The notes below the pieces were generated by a model. The model ran no database searches. It was not told the DNA's origin and worked only from the letters and a program-made list of their open reading frames with translations. The position numbers were made by a program, and so were the translations under genes. This document shows positions 45,966 through 52,381 of a DNA stretch of 64,000 nucleotides, piece by piece; position 1 is the stretch's first letter, and every line of letters begins with the position of its first letter. This DNA comes from a virus: positions 60,541 to 124,540 of IMG/VR virus record IMGVR_UViG_3300043438_002264. The stretch is one strand, 5' to 3'.

Positions 45966-46763
45966 CTAAATTTCTATTGTTCCAATATTTGCAGTAACAA
46001 CAAAGCTCAAAGTCTTAATGCCAGTTATCTTTTCCCAAGTCAAAAGATCAGATTCAGTCTGCGATGCCTTAATAAATACTGGTAAGTACACTTTGCTTCC
46101 AATCTCAGTCAATTCCCCAAGCGTAAGCCCCGAAGCAATCGGAGTTTCATTAAGAATTACATACTGAATATTAAAATTTTCTGAGCTTAAAGTTCCTAGC
46201 TCAGAGAATGTAAAATAATCTCCAATTGGAAAAGAAAGTCCAGGAATAACAGTTCCTAGTTTTACCCAGCTAGAAAGTAGGCTAACATAAATCTTAAGCT
46301 CTAGCGGAGACAAAGAAAGGTCTAGCCAGAGCATCCCGTTGGTAGGGGAGCTTGGGGCTGTAGGGCTAGGAATAATTGTTGTAAGGTCTATATCTTCTGG
46401 GCCAGCTGGGGCTCCTGGCTCTGCAATAAAAGTAACAGCCTCTCCGTTGTAAAAAATTACGGGAATATTTGCAAGTGCGGTATTCGGAATAAGCCTAAGA
46501 ACTCTGGACCAAGTTAAGACTCCATTAACGCTTCCATATTGATACAAGAAAAGATACTCAAGATCTGATGGCTTTAAGTTTATGTAAAGATCATATGGCT
46601 TAATTTCTTGAGAAAAATCTACGTCTGGATCAGTAGGCTTTCCATTTCCAGTAAAAATATAGCTTCCACGAATACCCTGAGCACCAATGTCAACATTTAA
46701 ATCAATGCTTGCTGGTCCACCAAAAACCGATAGCTCATCTGAAGATAAAAGAATATCTACCAT
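45966..46763 (-). CDS. Tail/baseplate protein with NGMLWLDLS repeat unit
   Basis: A 265-residue protein. The first 30 residues (SSDELSVFGGPASIDLNVDI, then GAQGIRG) form a strand plus a short collagen-like turn. The middle has SPTAPSSPTNGMLWLDLSLS, which resembles the WVDxD repeat of the next gene. The C-terminus is beta-rich (FFTFSELGTLSSENFNIQYV-type). It overlaps the upstream RGDT gene by one base. Structural role inferred from the neighbourhood. Confidence 0.65.
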   Translation of the reverse strand: MVDILLSSDELSVFGGPASIDLNVDIGAQGIRGSYIFTGNGKPTDPDVDFSQEIKPYDLYINLKPSDLEYLFLYQYGSVNGVLTWSRVLRLIPNTALANIPVIFYNGEAVTFIAEPGAPAGPEDIDLTTIIPSPTAPSSPTNGMLWLDLSLSPLELKIYVSLLSSWVKLGTVIPGLSFPIGDYFTFSELGTLSSENFNIQYVILNETPIASGLTLGELTEIGSKVYLPVFIKASQTESDLLTWEKITGIKTLSFVVTANIGTIEI

Positions 46764-47158
46764 TAGCTCACCAAATCTTCGGCCTCAATAGCTCCAGAAA
46801 CTTGGTCAGTAACAGAGATTCCTCCAGTTAGCAAAGTTCTAACAATATTATAAGGAGTTCCAGCTTTATTTATTTCTACGTCATAAACATAGTTAAAAGT
46901 TGGTGTAAGCAAATTTCCGTTTTCGGGACGAATGGCACAGGTAATGTGGGTTCTGTCTGCAGATATAGCAGCATAACCTTCAATTTGATCATCTATTCCA
47001 GCATTTCCACGATCGCTTGAGATTGTAAACTTAACGCCTTCAGAAAGATCGTATCCTTCTAGCGGGAATGCAGCACCACTGGCATCTTTAGGATAAATCT
47101 TAAACTCATAGGTGTCTCCCCTATAGTATGAAATATTATATGTACCTGGAAATGCCAT
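46763..47158 (-). CDS. RGDT beta-sandwich baseplate protein (BppU-like), copy 2
   Basis: A 131-residue protein: YNISYYRGDTYEFKIYPKDA, then LSEGVKFTISSDRGN and FNYVYDVEINKAGTPYNIVR. The layout matches the N-terminal module of baseplate upper proteins and the two paralogues in this operon (42643-43053, 47247-47627). Its ATG follows the 26-codon gene by 8 bases. Confidence 0.7.
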   Translation of the reverse strand: MAFPGTYNISYYRGDTYEFKIYPKDASGAAFPLEGYDLSEGVKFTISSDRGNAGIDDQIEGYAAISADRTHITCAIRPENGNLLTPTFNYVYDVEINKAGTPYNIVRTLLTGGISVTDQVSGAIEAEDLVS

Positions 47159-47166
47159 GATTCTCC

Positions 47167-47247
47167 TTAAACCTTGTAAGCCTTGTTTTTTATTTTAATT
47201 ACTGGTGGAAGCTGGCTTTTTACCGTTGAAATTTTAACAACTGGCAT
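47167..47247 (-). CDS. Hidden 26-residue basic peptide gene
   Basis: Twenty-six codons (MPVVKISTVKSQLPPVIKIK and six more residues, seven Lys in all) with a strong AGGAGG ribosome site. Its ATG overlaps the upstream stop as TAATG, and it ends 8 bases before the next gene. The coupling and ribosome site argue for translation. It could be a structural peptide or just a re-initiation spacer. Confidence 0.5.
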   Translation of the reverse strand: MPVVKISTVKSQLPPVIKIKNKAYKV

Positions 47248-47627
47248 TATAGACTTCCTCCTGTAACATCAGCAGAAACCTTTATTGTTCCTAGGACTGG
47301 TGTCCAAATTATACCGTTAATCTCTACCTGTAAATCAAATGCAAGTTCCGCAACTGTAGAGTTATAGCCAGTACCCCACAAAGAAGTTATGCTAGCTGGA
47401 GCAATAATGTTTACATATCCAGATCCAGACTCAACGGTCAGATTGTCTAGAACATCTCCAAATGAATCATAGGTAGTTGAAGCAAAAGTCCAACCAGTTG
47501 TGCTAAATGCTGTTACTTCATCATTTTGAAGAAAATCAACACGTAGCCTAGCAGTATCCCCACGAACAATATTCCATTTAATAATTGCTGGGGTATTGCC
47601 AAAGGCTTCAGGAATGGACATAGTCAT
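47247..47627 (-). CDS. RGDT beta-sandwich baseplate protein (BppU-like), copy 3
   Basis: A 126-residue protein from the ATG at 47627. That start lies exactly 6 bases after TATAAT (47634-47639), so upstream codons in the same frame are rejected. The core IIKWNIVRGDTARLRVDFLQ and AELAFDLQVEINGIIWTPVL match the two paralogues. It is the second gene of the leftward late module and probably forms part of the baseplate. Confidence 0.7.
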   Translation of the reverse strand: MTMSIPEAFGNTPAIIKWNIVRGDTARLRVDFLQNDEVTAFSTTGWTFASTTYDSFGDVLDNLTVESGSGYVNIIAPASITSLWGTGYNSTVAELAFDLQVEINGIIWTPVLGTIKVSADVTGGSL

Positions 47628-47633
47628 AAGACG

Positions 47634-47639
47634 ATTATA
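47634..47639 (-). promoter_or_regulatory. Leaderless late promoter of the fibre module
   Basis: Minus strand TATGTGTTATAATCGTCTT followed by ATG: extended TGTGT plus TATAAT, 6-base spacing. Confidence 0.65.
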
Positions 47640-47664
47640 ACACATAAACCTACAAAAATGACTA

Positions 47665-47702
47665 ATACCCAGGCAAGTGGGTATGAGAGACAAACCTGGG
47701 TA
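47665..47702 (-). terminator. Possible terminator or attenuator with two competing hairpins
   Basis: TACCCAGG (47666-47673) pairs with CCTGGGTA (47695-47702). Alternatively ATACCC (47665-47670) pairs with GGGTAT (47679-47684). On the minus strand the larger stem is followed by ATTAGTCATTTTTG. It lies between the membrane-protein gene and the next promoter. The rest of 47640-47882 is very AT-rich with no gene seen. Confidence 0.45.
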
Positions 47703-47882
47703 CTAGTCTTTAAAATTATAGCATACTTGTAGTTTATAAAATCGTTATAGAATCGTTATACGAAATACGGGAATAAAATTTGAAAAAGTATGTTATATTA
47801 TTATAATTAGGTTTTAGAAAAACTATATAGAGTATATAAATATATAAATATATAATATAGCTTTATATATTATATATAATAA

Positions 47883-48134
47883 TCAGTCTTTCTTTTTAAC
47901 AACCTTGGTCGGTTTTGTTTGTCCTAGCAAAATATCATATATTTTATCAACTTTTAAATCCAACTTTTCATGTTGTTTTTCTAGTCGGTTAACCTGATCT
48001 TTTATAGAAGATCCTCCATTAGGCTTTAATTCTGCAAAGTAGTGTTTTATTAGATGTCTAATTACAAACACCAGGGAACCCAGGATGGATATGATACCTA
48101 CGGTAACAGCTACTAGGGATTCAAGCATAGTCAT
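47883..48134 (-). CDS. Holin-like membrane protein with coiled-coil tail
   Basis: An 83-residue protein from the ATG at 48134. One hydrophobic helix (SLVAVTVGIISILGSLVFVI) is followed by a charged segment and a coiled coil (IKDQVNRLEKQHEKLDLKVD) with a Lys-rich end. A single N-terminal membrane helix plus a coiled coil is a common small-holin layout in actinophages. It is the first leftward gene, with TATAAT 9 bases upstream and no ribosome site. Holin activity is inferred. Confidence 0.6.
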   Translation of the reverse strand: MTMLESLVAVTVGIISILGSLVFVIRHLIKHYFAELKPNGGSSIKDQVNRLEKQHEKLDLKVDKIYDILLGQTKPTKVVKKKD

Positions 48135-48143
48135 GATTATATA

Positions 48144-48149
48144 ATTATA
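48144..48149 (-). promoter_or_regulatory. -10 box before the holin-like gene
   Basis: Minus strand GTTATAAT lies 9 bases before the ATG at 48134. The divergent plus-strand promoter for the SGNH gene lies 130 bases to the right. Confidence 0.5.
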
Positions 48150-48286
48150 ACGGAGTTTATGAAATATAAGAGTTCGTCGCAAAAAAGTTTTTGAAATCGG
48201 CGGTTTTAAACACGGCGATAATAGAGCTTTATAAACAGATACACACAAGATATGCACTAAAAGTGCACTATGTAGGACTTCTGTGG

Positions 48287-48298
48287 TAAACTAATAAA
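48287..48298 (+). promoter_or_regulatory. Leaderless promoter of the SGNH hydrolase gene
   Basis: TGTGGTAAACT then AATAAA then ATG. The upstream element ACTATGTAGGAC is repeated before the 49234 gene, so these two promoters share a regulatory sequence beyond the -10. Confidence 0.55.
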
Positions 48299-49165
48299 AT
48301 GAAAAAGTATGGAAAATATTATTATTTAAATAATCGGCAAATCAACCTTTTTAAAAATAATTTATCTTTTAATCTTAAAAATTATCCTAATTTTACTGAT
48401 GAGTCTCAAGGAATCACCTATACTTTTAATAATCTTGGATACAGATCTGACGATTTTTCTAAAGAAGCAGCTTCTGATAATTTTCTCTTTGCTGGCTGTT
48501 CTTTTACTTTTGGGACTGGAGTTCCTTATGAAAATAGCTGGGGATATGAATTAAATAAACAGCTTAACGGAAATCATTTTTATAATATTTCTGAAGCTGG
48601 AAGAAATGCTCAAGTAATTGTTAATGAAATTTATCAATATATTAAATTATTTGGAAAACCTAAAAAGGTTTTTGCAATGTTTCCTAACATGGATAGAGAT
48701 TATTCTATTAGTTTTAATAATGATGATCTTTATGGATTACATTATAAGATAGAGCCTGTTGGTCTATTAAATCCTGGCGGAAAAAGTTTTAAAACAGATG
48801 ATGACTTTTACACGATTTTTAATTATATAAAAATTGAAACATTGTTTTATGATTTTTATCATGCAGTATCTCAATTAGAAGATTACCTAGAGTTATTAGG
48901 AGTCCCGTTTTTATGGACAACCTGGAATGAAAATTTAGCTGAATCTTTAAGGGGCGAGCCAATATTCAAAAATTATTTTGAGCTTGATTTTAATGGTTTT
49001 GGAGAATATCGAAAAGAAAATTTTTATCCGCCAAAAAGTCTCGGCAAAAATAGAAAGTTTTGGCTAGAGGGGGCTGATAAGCCTGGCCCACATCCAGGTA
49101 TTTTAGAGCATAAATATTTTGCTTTTCAATTTTTAAAAAAGCTCGACGAAATAGAGAATACCTAA
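48299..49165 (+). CDS. SGNH/GDSL-like hydrolase
   Basis: A 288-residue protein. Block I is FLFAGCSFTFGTGVPYENSW (Ser68), block II ISEAGRNAQVIVNEI (Gly and Asn), and block III FAMFPNMDRDY. A C-terminal DKPGPHPGILEH gives Asp260 and His265, the usual DxxH pair. These enzymes remove acyl or acetyl groups from lipids, glycans or peptidoglycan. No signal peptide is present. The codon usage is very AT-rich, more than the neighbours, which may signal separate acquisition. The ATG is 6 bases after TAAACT. Confidence 0.75.
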   Translation: MKKYGKYYYLNNRQINLFKNNLSFNLKNYPNFTDESQGITYTFNNLGYRSDDFSKEAASDNFLFAGCSFTFGTGVPYENSWGYELNKQLNGNHFYNISEAGRNAQVIVNEIYQYIKLFGKPKKVFAMFPNMDRDYSISFNNDDLYGLHYKIEPVGLLNPGGKSFKTDDDFYTIFNYIKIETLFYDFYHAVSQLEDYLELLGVPFLWTTWNENLAESLRGEPIFKNYFELDFNGFGEYRKENFYPPKSLGKNRKFWLEGADKPGPHPGILEHKYFAFQFLKKLDEIENT

Positions 49166-49221
49166 ACACCCTACCTACAACCTCTGCATGACACATGCAA
49201 CTATGTAGGACCTTGGTGTGG

Positions 49222-49227
49222 TATAAT
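49222..49227 (+). promoter_or_regulatory. Leaderless promoter of the small zinc protein
   Basis: ACTATGTAGGAC ... TGTGGTATAAT, then six T, then ATG at 49234. The 12-base upstream element is identical to the one before the SGNH gene. Confidence 0.6.
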
Positions 49228-49233
49228 TTTTTT

Positions 49234-49431
49234 ATGGGAGACGTAACATTCTTTGATCTATTTGATCCTAACAAGCCTAGAAGCGACAAAGAGCTTATTG
49301 AGCAAAGGCTGGCAATTTGCAATACTTGCCCAGCTTTTAGACCTAAAACACAACGCTGCAGTAAATGTGGCTGTTTTATGCAATTAAAAAGCACTCTCCT
49401 ACAAGCTAAATGTCCGATTGGAAAATGGTAA
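49234..49431 (+). CDS. Small zinc-binding protein (CxxC-CxxCxC), right-arm copy
   Basis: A 65-residue protein from the ATG at 49234. CNTCPAF, CSKCGCFMQLKSTLLQAKCP and the end IGKW match the late-arm paralogue at 43316-43555. The N-terminus (GDVTFFDLFDPNKPRSDKEL) is different. Six Cys are spaced for a zinc ribbon. It overlaps the start of the methyltransferase gene, which suggests coupled translation. Confidence 0.75.
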   Translation: MGDVTFFDLFDPNKPRSDKELIEQRLAICNTCPAFRPKTQRCSKCGCFMQLKSTLLQAKCPIGKW

Positions 49432-50327
49432 AAATGTTAAATGAAAGATACTACACTAAAGACGCCTCAGAGCCTTTCCTAGCCCCTGAAAGCATAGACC
49501 TGTTCGTAACCCACCCACCATACTTTAATCTCAACAGTGAGGCGTATGGCAACCCTGAGGGGCAATTGCAGAACACTGGTGACAGAGAAGTTTTTGTAAA
49601 TAAGATTATTGGTGTTATTAAGCATATGGAAATGGCGTTAAAGCCTACTGGAACCATTCTTATTGGATTTCCAACAGACCCAAATATCTATAAAATAATT
49701 GAAAAAATTAACCAAGAAACAAAATTACAATATGGTCCAATGTTTTATTGGGATTTTACGGGAAGTGGTCACTTGGGTGGCAAAGTTGTCGGGGTAGAGA
49801 ATAATATCTTTTTAAACCTTCATAAGGGAGAACAATACGTAAGTCCAGACTATAAGCTAGATAGCTATACTTTGGTTCATCATTGGCTTATTCCAGATGA
49901 GCTAGTGAAAAAAAGCTATGTGGCCTTTGTTAATGATTCGGCACCAAAGATAGTTTATGAGAGGTTAATTGGCAGACATTCTAAGCCAGGAGATGTAGTT
50001 GCTGATCTTATGGCTGGCACTGGAATGGTTTTAAGTGTGGCCAAGGAAATGGGCAGAGAAGTAGTGTATAATGATATATCCACAGAGCAACTAAAACTAG
50101 CAAAAATGATAATAGACAATGAAGAGGAGACACAAGTGGAGTTAAAAAGAAAAGAAGTAATTGAGCTTATGACCAAAGAGCTTATAGATATGAATTTGGC
50201 TATGGCGACTAGTCAGTCAATTCCAAATGAGCAAATTCAAGAATATATAAAGCATGCTACTTTTGAGTTTAATAGGGTTAATGCGATTTTATTTGATATG
50301 CTCGTTCAGCGTGGGGTTATCCGATGA
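49410..50327 (+). CDS. DNA methyltransferase, beta-class order
   Basis: Up to 305 residues. The target motif IV-like THPPYF (residues 34-39) comes before the S-adenosylmethionine motif ADLMAGTG (198-205) and the acidic YND (220-222), the order of beta-class N6-adenine or N4-cytosine methyltransferases. Usually motif IV is (D/N/S)PP(Y/F/W). His at the first position here is unusual and could lower activity or alter the target. No restriction enzyme is adjacent, so protection of phage DNA or gene regulation is more likely. ATGs at 49410, 49425 and 49434 are all possible starts. Confidence 0.75.
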   Translation: MSDWKMVKMLNERYYTKDASEPFLAPESIDLFVTHPPYFNLNSEAYGNPEGQLQNTGDREVFVNKIIGVIKHMEMALKPTGTILIGFPTDPNIYKIIEKINQETKLQYGPMFYWDFTGSGHLGGKVVGVENNIFLNLHKGEQYVSPDYKLDSYTLVHHWLIPDELVKKSYVAFVNDSAPKIVYERLIGRHSKPGDVVADLMAGTGMVLSVAKEMGREVVYNDISTEQLKLAKMIIDNEEETQVELKRKEVIELMTKELIDMNLAMATSQSIPNEQIQEYIKHATFEFNRVNAILFDMLVQRGVIR

Positions 50328-50441
50328 ATACCCCGAAAAATATAAAAATCTAAAACTAGTTAGATTCAGGCTGTGGAGTATTTTGTCCACAAGTACAGTT
50401 ACCGTTACACATAAAATAATTATATCACCATAGGAGACAAA

Positions 50442-50618
50442 ATGGAAAAGAAGCCTTATATTAAGTATTATGAGGATAAGGATTGGTTGCAGAATGAATA
50501 CAATACCCTGCAAAAATCATCAAGAGAGATTGGCAATGATTTGCATGTGTCATATAAGCTAATTGAGATTTGGCTAAGAAAATTTGATATCCCTGTTAGA
50601 CAGCCTATTTATTCTTAG
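50442..50618 (+). CDS. Small helix-turn-helix protein
   Basis: Fifty-eight residues with a good ribosome site (TAGGAG, 6 bases before the ATG). Residues 14-52 (DWLQNEYNTLQKSSREIGND, then LHVSYKLIEIWLRKFDIPVR) have the helix-turn-helix pattern often attached to homing endonucleases or acting alone as a DNA-binding unit. It follows the methyltransferase. A regulator or a fragment of a former HNH protein are both possible. Confidence 0.6.
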   Translation: MEKKPYIKYYEDKDWLQNEYNTLQKSSREIGNDLHVSYKLIEIWLRKFDIPVRQPIYS

Positions 50619-50713
50619 GCTTTTGGCTGCACTTATTACAAAATTGATCCAGGAATAGCTTTAGTGTCCATGAGCATGATGGCTTCTTCATGGATCTATT
50701 GTATACCCCGATT

Positions 50714-50754
50714 TTACCAAAATCTGAAAAAATTTAAATTTACCAAAATCTGAA
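50714..50754. repeat. Direct repeat TTACCAAAATCTGAA (two copies)
   Basis: Identical 15-base copies at 50714-50728 and 50740-50754, 26 bases apart. The first is embedded in the inverted repeat GATTTTACCAAAATC. It lies in a non-coding stretch (50619-50826) and is a possible operator. Confidence 0.6.
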
Positions 50755-50826
50755 TATTTCTAGCAAGTGTATGATGCATCATTGGAACAAAAACGCAAAC
50801 GGTTATTAGTGAGCACACCGCTTACG

Positions 50827-50889
50827 CTATTGCCATACTAAGAATAACAGTAGTGCTACCACTAAAATAATGAACACCTCTGCCACCAT
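50827..50889 (-). CDS. Possible 20-residue membrane microprotein
   Basis: MVAEVFIILVVALLLFLVWQ: almost entirely one membrane helix. It starts 4 bases after the stop of the preceding minus-strand gene, but no clear ribosome site is present. Similar single-helix micro-frames occur at 54213 and 61609, which raises the odds that it is real. Confidence 0.35.
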   Translation of the reverse strand: MVAEVFIILVVALLLFLVWQ

Positions 50890-50893
50890 TTTT

Positions 50894-51094
50894 CTACTTG
50901 ATAATACTTAGGCTTGCCAAAGCATCTTCCGCATTGTCAAACATTTTGATAAAAGCATTTTGTGCTTTCTTGTCTTTACAGAATTGTAAAGTGTGAACGC
51001 TGTCCCAAGCCTTCTTCATCTTGTAATAAGTTCCAACCTGTGAAACTTTGTATTCGCAACCCTTACAAGTCCAAGTTCTTCCAGCTGTTGTCAT
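50894..51094 (-). CDS. Small zinc-ribbon-like protein
   Basis: A 66-residue protein with TWTCKGCEYKVSQVGTYYKM and a later Cys in LQFCKDKKAQNAF, so at most three Cys; metal binding is uncertain. It is the fourth gene of a minus-strand mini-operon (51540 leftward). The start overlaps the upstream stop as TAATG. A Shine-Dalgarno-like AAAGGAAAA lies upstream. Confidence 0.6.
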   Translation of the reverse strand: MTTAGRTWTCKGCEYKVSQVGTYYKMKKAWDSVHTLQFCKDKKAQNAFIKMFDNAEDALASLSIIK

Positions 51095-51192
51095 TAGTTA
51101 TTTTCCTTTTCTGTTAGTGCGATTGTTAGTGTTGTAATGTTGCTAATTGCTTGGTCGTATTCTTCCCAAGTGTCAAAGGTTAGGGTTATCAA
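51094..51192 (-). CDS. Hidden 32-residue protein, paralogue of the 52042 gene
   Basis: From a TTG at 51192 overlapping the upstream stop: ITLTFDTWEEYDQAISNITT followed by LTIALTEKENN. The plus-strand gene at 52042-52137 encodes ITLTFETWEEFDNAIAGIVS. This shows that a conserved peptide is coded in both operons on opposite strands. Both ends are coupled to neighbours by overlaps. Function unknown. Confidence 0.6.
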   Translation of the reverse strand: MITLTFDTWEEYDQAISNITTLTIALTEKENN

Positions 51193-51347
51193 ACTTTACC
51201 CCCAAAACTTTTGACCAGCTTAGTTAGTCTAAGTAGTTCGTTATAGAAACTATCGTCAAGTTCTACATTAGCGTTCATACTTGATTCTGCTATTGCTTTT
51301 AGCTTGTCGTATTCCTTTTGGTAATCGGAAACTTTTTTTATTCGCAT
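51189..51347 (-). CDS. Small helical protein, unknown
   Basis: A 52-residue protein from the ATG at 51347, directly after the upstream stop: RIKKVSDYQKEYDKLKAIAE, then DDSFYNELLRLTKLVKSFGG. Predicted as two amphipathic helices. A longer frame exists upstream but would run through the Cys-rich gene. Confidence 0.55.
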   Translation of the reverse strand: MRIKKVSDYQKEYDKLKAIAESSMNANVELDDSFYNELLRLTKLVKSFGGKV

Positions 51348-51348
51348 A

Positions 51349-51540
51349 CTATTCACCACTTCCGCAAACAATACCCTTATCGCAAGACTCCCAATAGGCG
51401 AAGCTTGAGCAAAAGGCACAACCTTGGAACTTATCGTGTGAAACACAATACTCTCTATCTTGGTATTCTTCGCAACAGCGGAATAAGTCATCACCCTCAA
51501 TGGTGTAGTAAGTTTTTTCTCTATTTATCATTTTGTTCAT
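51349..51540 (-). CDS. Cys-rich small protein
   Basis: A 63-residue protein from the ATG at 51540, with GAAAGGAAAT before it. Contains RCCEEYQDREYCVSHDKFQG followed by CAFCSSFAYWESCDKGIVCG, eight Cys and one His, enough for two zinc sites. It is the first gene of the minus-strand mini-operon driven by the box-containing promoter at 51566-51588. Confidence 0.6.
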   Translation of the reverse strand: MNKMINREKTYYTIEGDDLFRCCEEYQDREYCVSHDKFQGCAFCSSFAYWESCDKGIVCGSGE

Positions 51541-51565
51541 TTTTATTTCCTTTCTTTCTACAATT

Positions 51566-51588
51566 AGCCTATCACGAGCTACCGACAA
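51566..51588 (-). promoter_or_regulatory. Box promoter 1 (minus strand): TTGTCGGTAGC + 17-base phase + TAGGCT
   Basis: On the minus strand TTGTCGGTAGCTCGTGA is followed directly by the -10 TAGGCT. It has the same phase as the eleven plus-strand copies and drives the four-gene leftward mini-operon. Confidence 0.7.
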
Positions 51589-51665
51589 TTGTGCCACCTT
51601 TACAAGCCTTTTGACTACAAACTTTTACCTTCTTTTTTGTAGGGTATCTACAACAATAATTAGAG

Positions 51666-51797
51666 TTATCCACAGATTTAGAGTAGTTATCCACAGGTTT
51701 GTTATCAAATCGTTATAATTATTTTTATTTTATCGGCGTGTCGGTTTGACAATTCTAAAAAAATCGGCTAGCCAACTGTGGATAACTTTGTGTATAA
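51666..51797. other. DnaA-box cluster A, candidate origin
   Basis: TTATCCACA at 51666-51674 and 51687-51695, TGTGGATAA (its complement) at 51777-51785, and the one-mismatch TGTGTATAA at 51789-51797. The region between is AT-rich. The cluster lies between divergent box promoters, a layout typical of replication origins. Confidence 0.6.
51766..51773. repeat. GGCTAGCC element 1
   Basis: First of eight copies of this 8-base palindrome in the right arm. It is followed by two DnaA boxes and box promoter 2. Confidence 0.7.
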
Positions 51798-51842
51798 CTC
51801 TGTTATGATATCGTTATGAAACACCCCGAATTACCTCCCCAA

Positions 51843-51865
51843 ATGTCGGTGGTTTGTGATAGGGT
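51843..51865 (+). promoter_or_regulatory. Box promoter 2: ATGTCGGTGG + TAGGGT
   Basis: ATGTCGGTGGTTTGTGA (17 bases) directly before TAGGGT, preceded by CTCCCCAA. It drives the 51894-52516 cassette. Confidence 0.7.
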
Positions 51866-51893
51866 TTTAGTAAGGCAAAAGAAAGGAAACTAA

Positions 51894-52034
51894 ATGGACA
51901 AAATGTGTGTTTACTGCGAGAGTGTTTTTACTTCAGACACTATCGTCTGCCACAACTGTAATGAGTATGATGGTATGATGCCATTGGAACAGGCTATCGA
52001 CTACCTCAACCTTGACCCCAACGACTTTATTTAG
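51894..52034 (+). CDS. Small zinc-finger-like protein
   Basis: A 46-residue protein with GAAAGGAAACTAA before the ATG. MCVYCESVFTSDTIVCHNCN gives two CxxC pairs, a classic small zinc ribbon, followed by an acidic helix (EQAIDYLNLDPNDFI). It is the first gene of a five-gene cassette. Confidence 0.65.
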   Translation: MDKMCVYCESVFTSDTIVCHNCNEYDGMMPLEQAIDYLNLDPNDFI

Positions 52035-52041
52035 GAGAAAA

Positions 52042-52137
52042 ATGATAACACTAACATTCGAAACTTGGGAAGAGTTTGACAACGCTATCGCTGGGATAGT
52101 ATCATTGGAAACAGAGCTAACTAAGGAGAGCAAGTAA
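52042..52137 (+). CDS. 31-residue protein, paralogue of the 51094-51192 gene
   Basis: ITLTFETWEEFDNAIAGIVS followed by LETELTKESK. It shares the TLTF(E/D)TWEE core with the minus-strand copy. The ribosome site AGGAG is near-ideal, and the stop overlaps the next ATG (TAATG). Confidence 0.6.
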   Translation: MITLTFETWEEFDNAIAGIVSLETELTKESK

Positions 52138-52295
52138 TGACTGAAGAAATGTTTGATGAAATGCTTGATGAGATTTACCCTGTTGTGATAATGGGTGAAC
52201 TAACTTTTTACCCTTCACAAATACTAAAGAATTGCGACCCTATCGCATACAGAATTGCGATGTCAGAAATGGAAGAAGATGAAGATGACAATTGA
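52137..52295 (+). CDS. Small acidic protein, unknown
   Basis: Fifty-two residues with 17 Asp/Glu: TEEMFDEMLDEIYPVVIMGE, then SEMEEDEDDN. The high acidity recalls DNA-mimic or protein-inhibitor peptides, but that is only a guess. It is overlapped by 11 bases by the next gene. Confidence 0.55.
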   Translation: MTEEMFDEMLDEIYPVVIMGELTFYPSQILKNCDPIAYRIAMSEMEEDEDDN

Positions 52296-52380
52296 AGAAT
52301 TAGAAACTTTGATTTATCAAATTGACCTAATGCTGTCAGAGGATACTGCTACACTATTTACAACACCAGAGGAGAAATAA
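52285..52380 (+). CDS. 31-residue protein, unknown
   Basis: MTIEELETLIYQIDLMLSED plus TATLFTTPEEK: one amphipathic helix and an acidic tail. It is coupled to both neighbours (11-base overlap upstream, 1-base gap downstream). Confidence 0.5.
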   Translation: MTIEELETLIYQIDLMLSEDTATLFTTPEEK

Positions 52381-52381
52381 A

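Noticed and set aside
48990-49394. 134-codon minus-strand frame
   Set aside because: Antisense to the SGNH hydrolase end and the small zinc gene, both of which have strong motifs.
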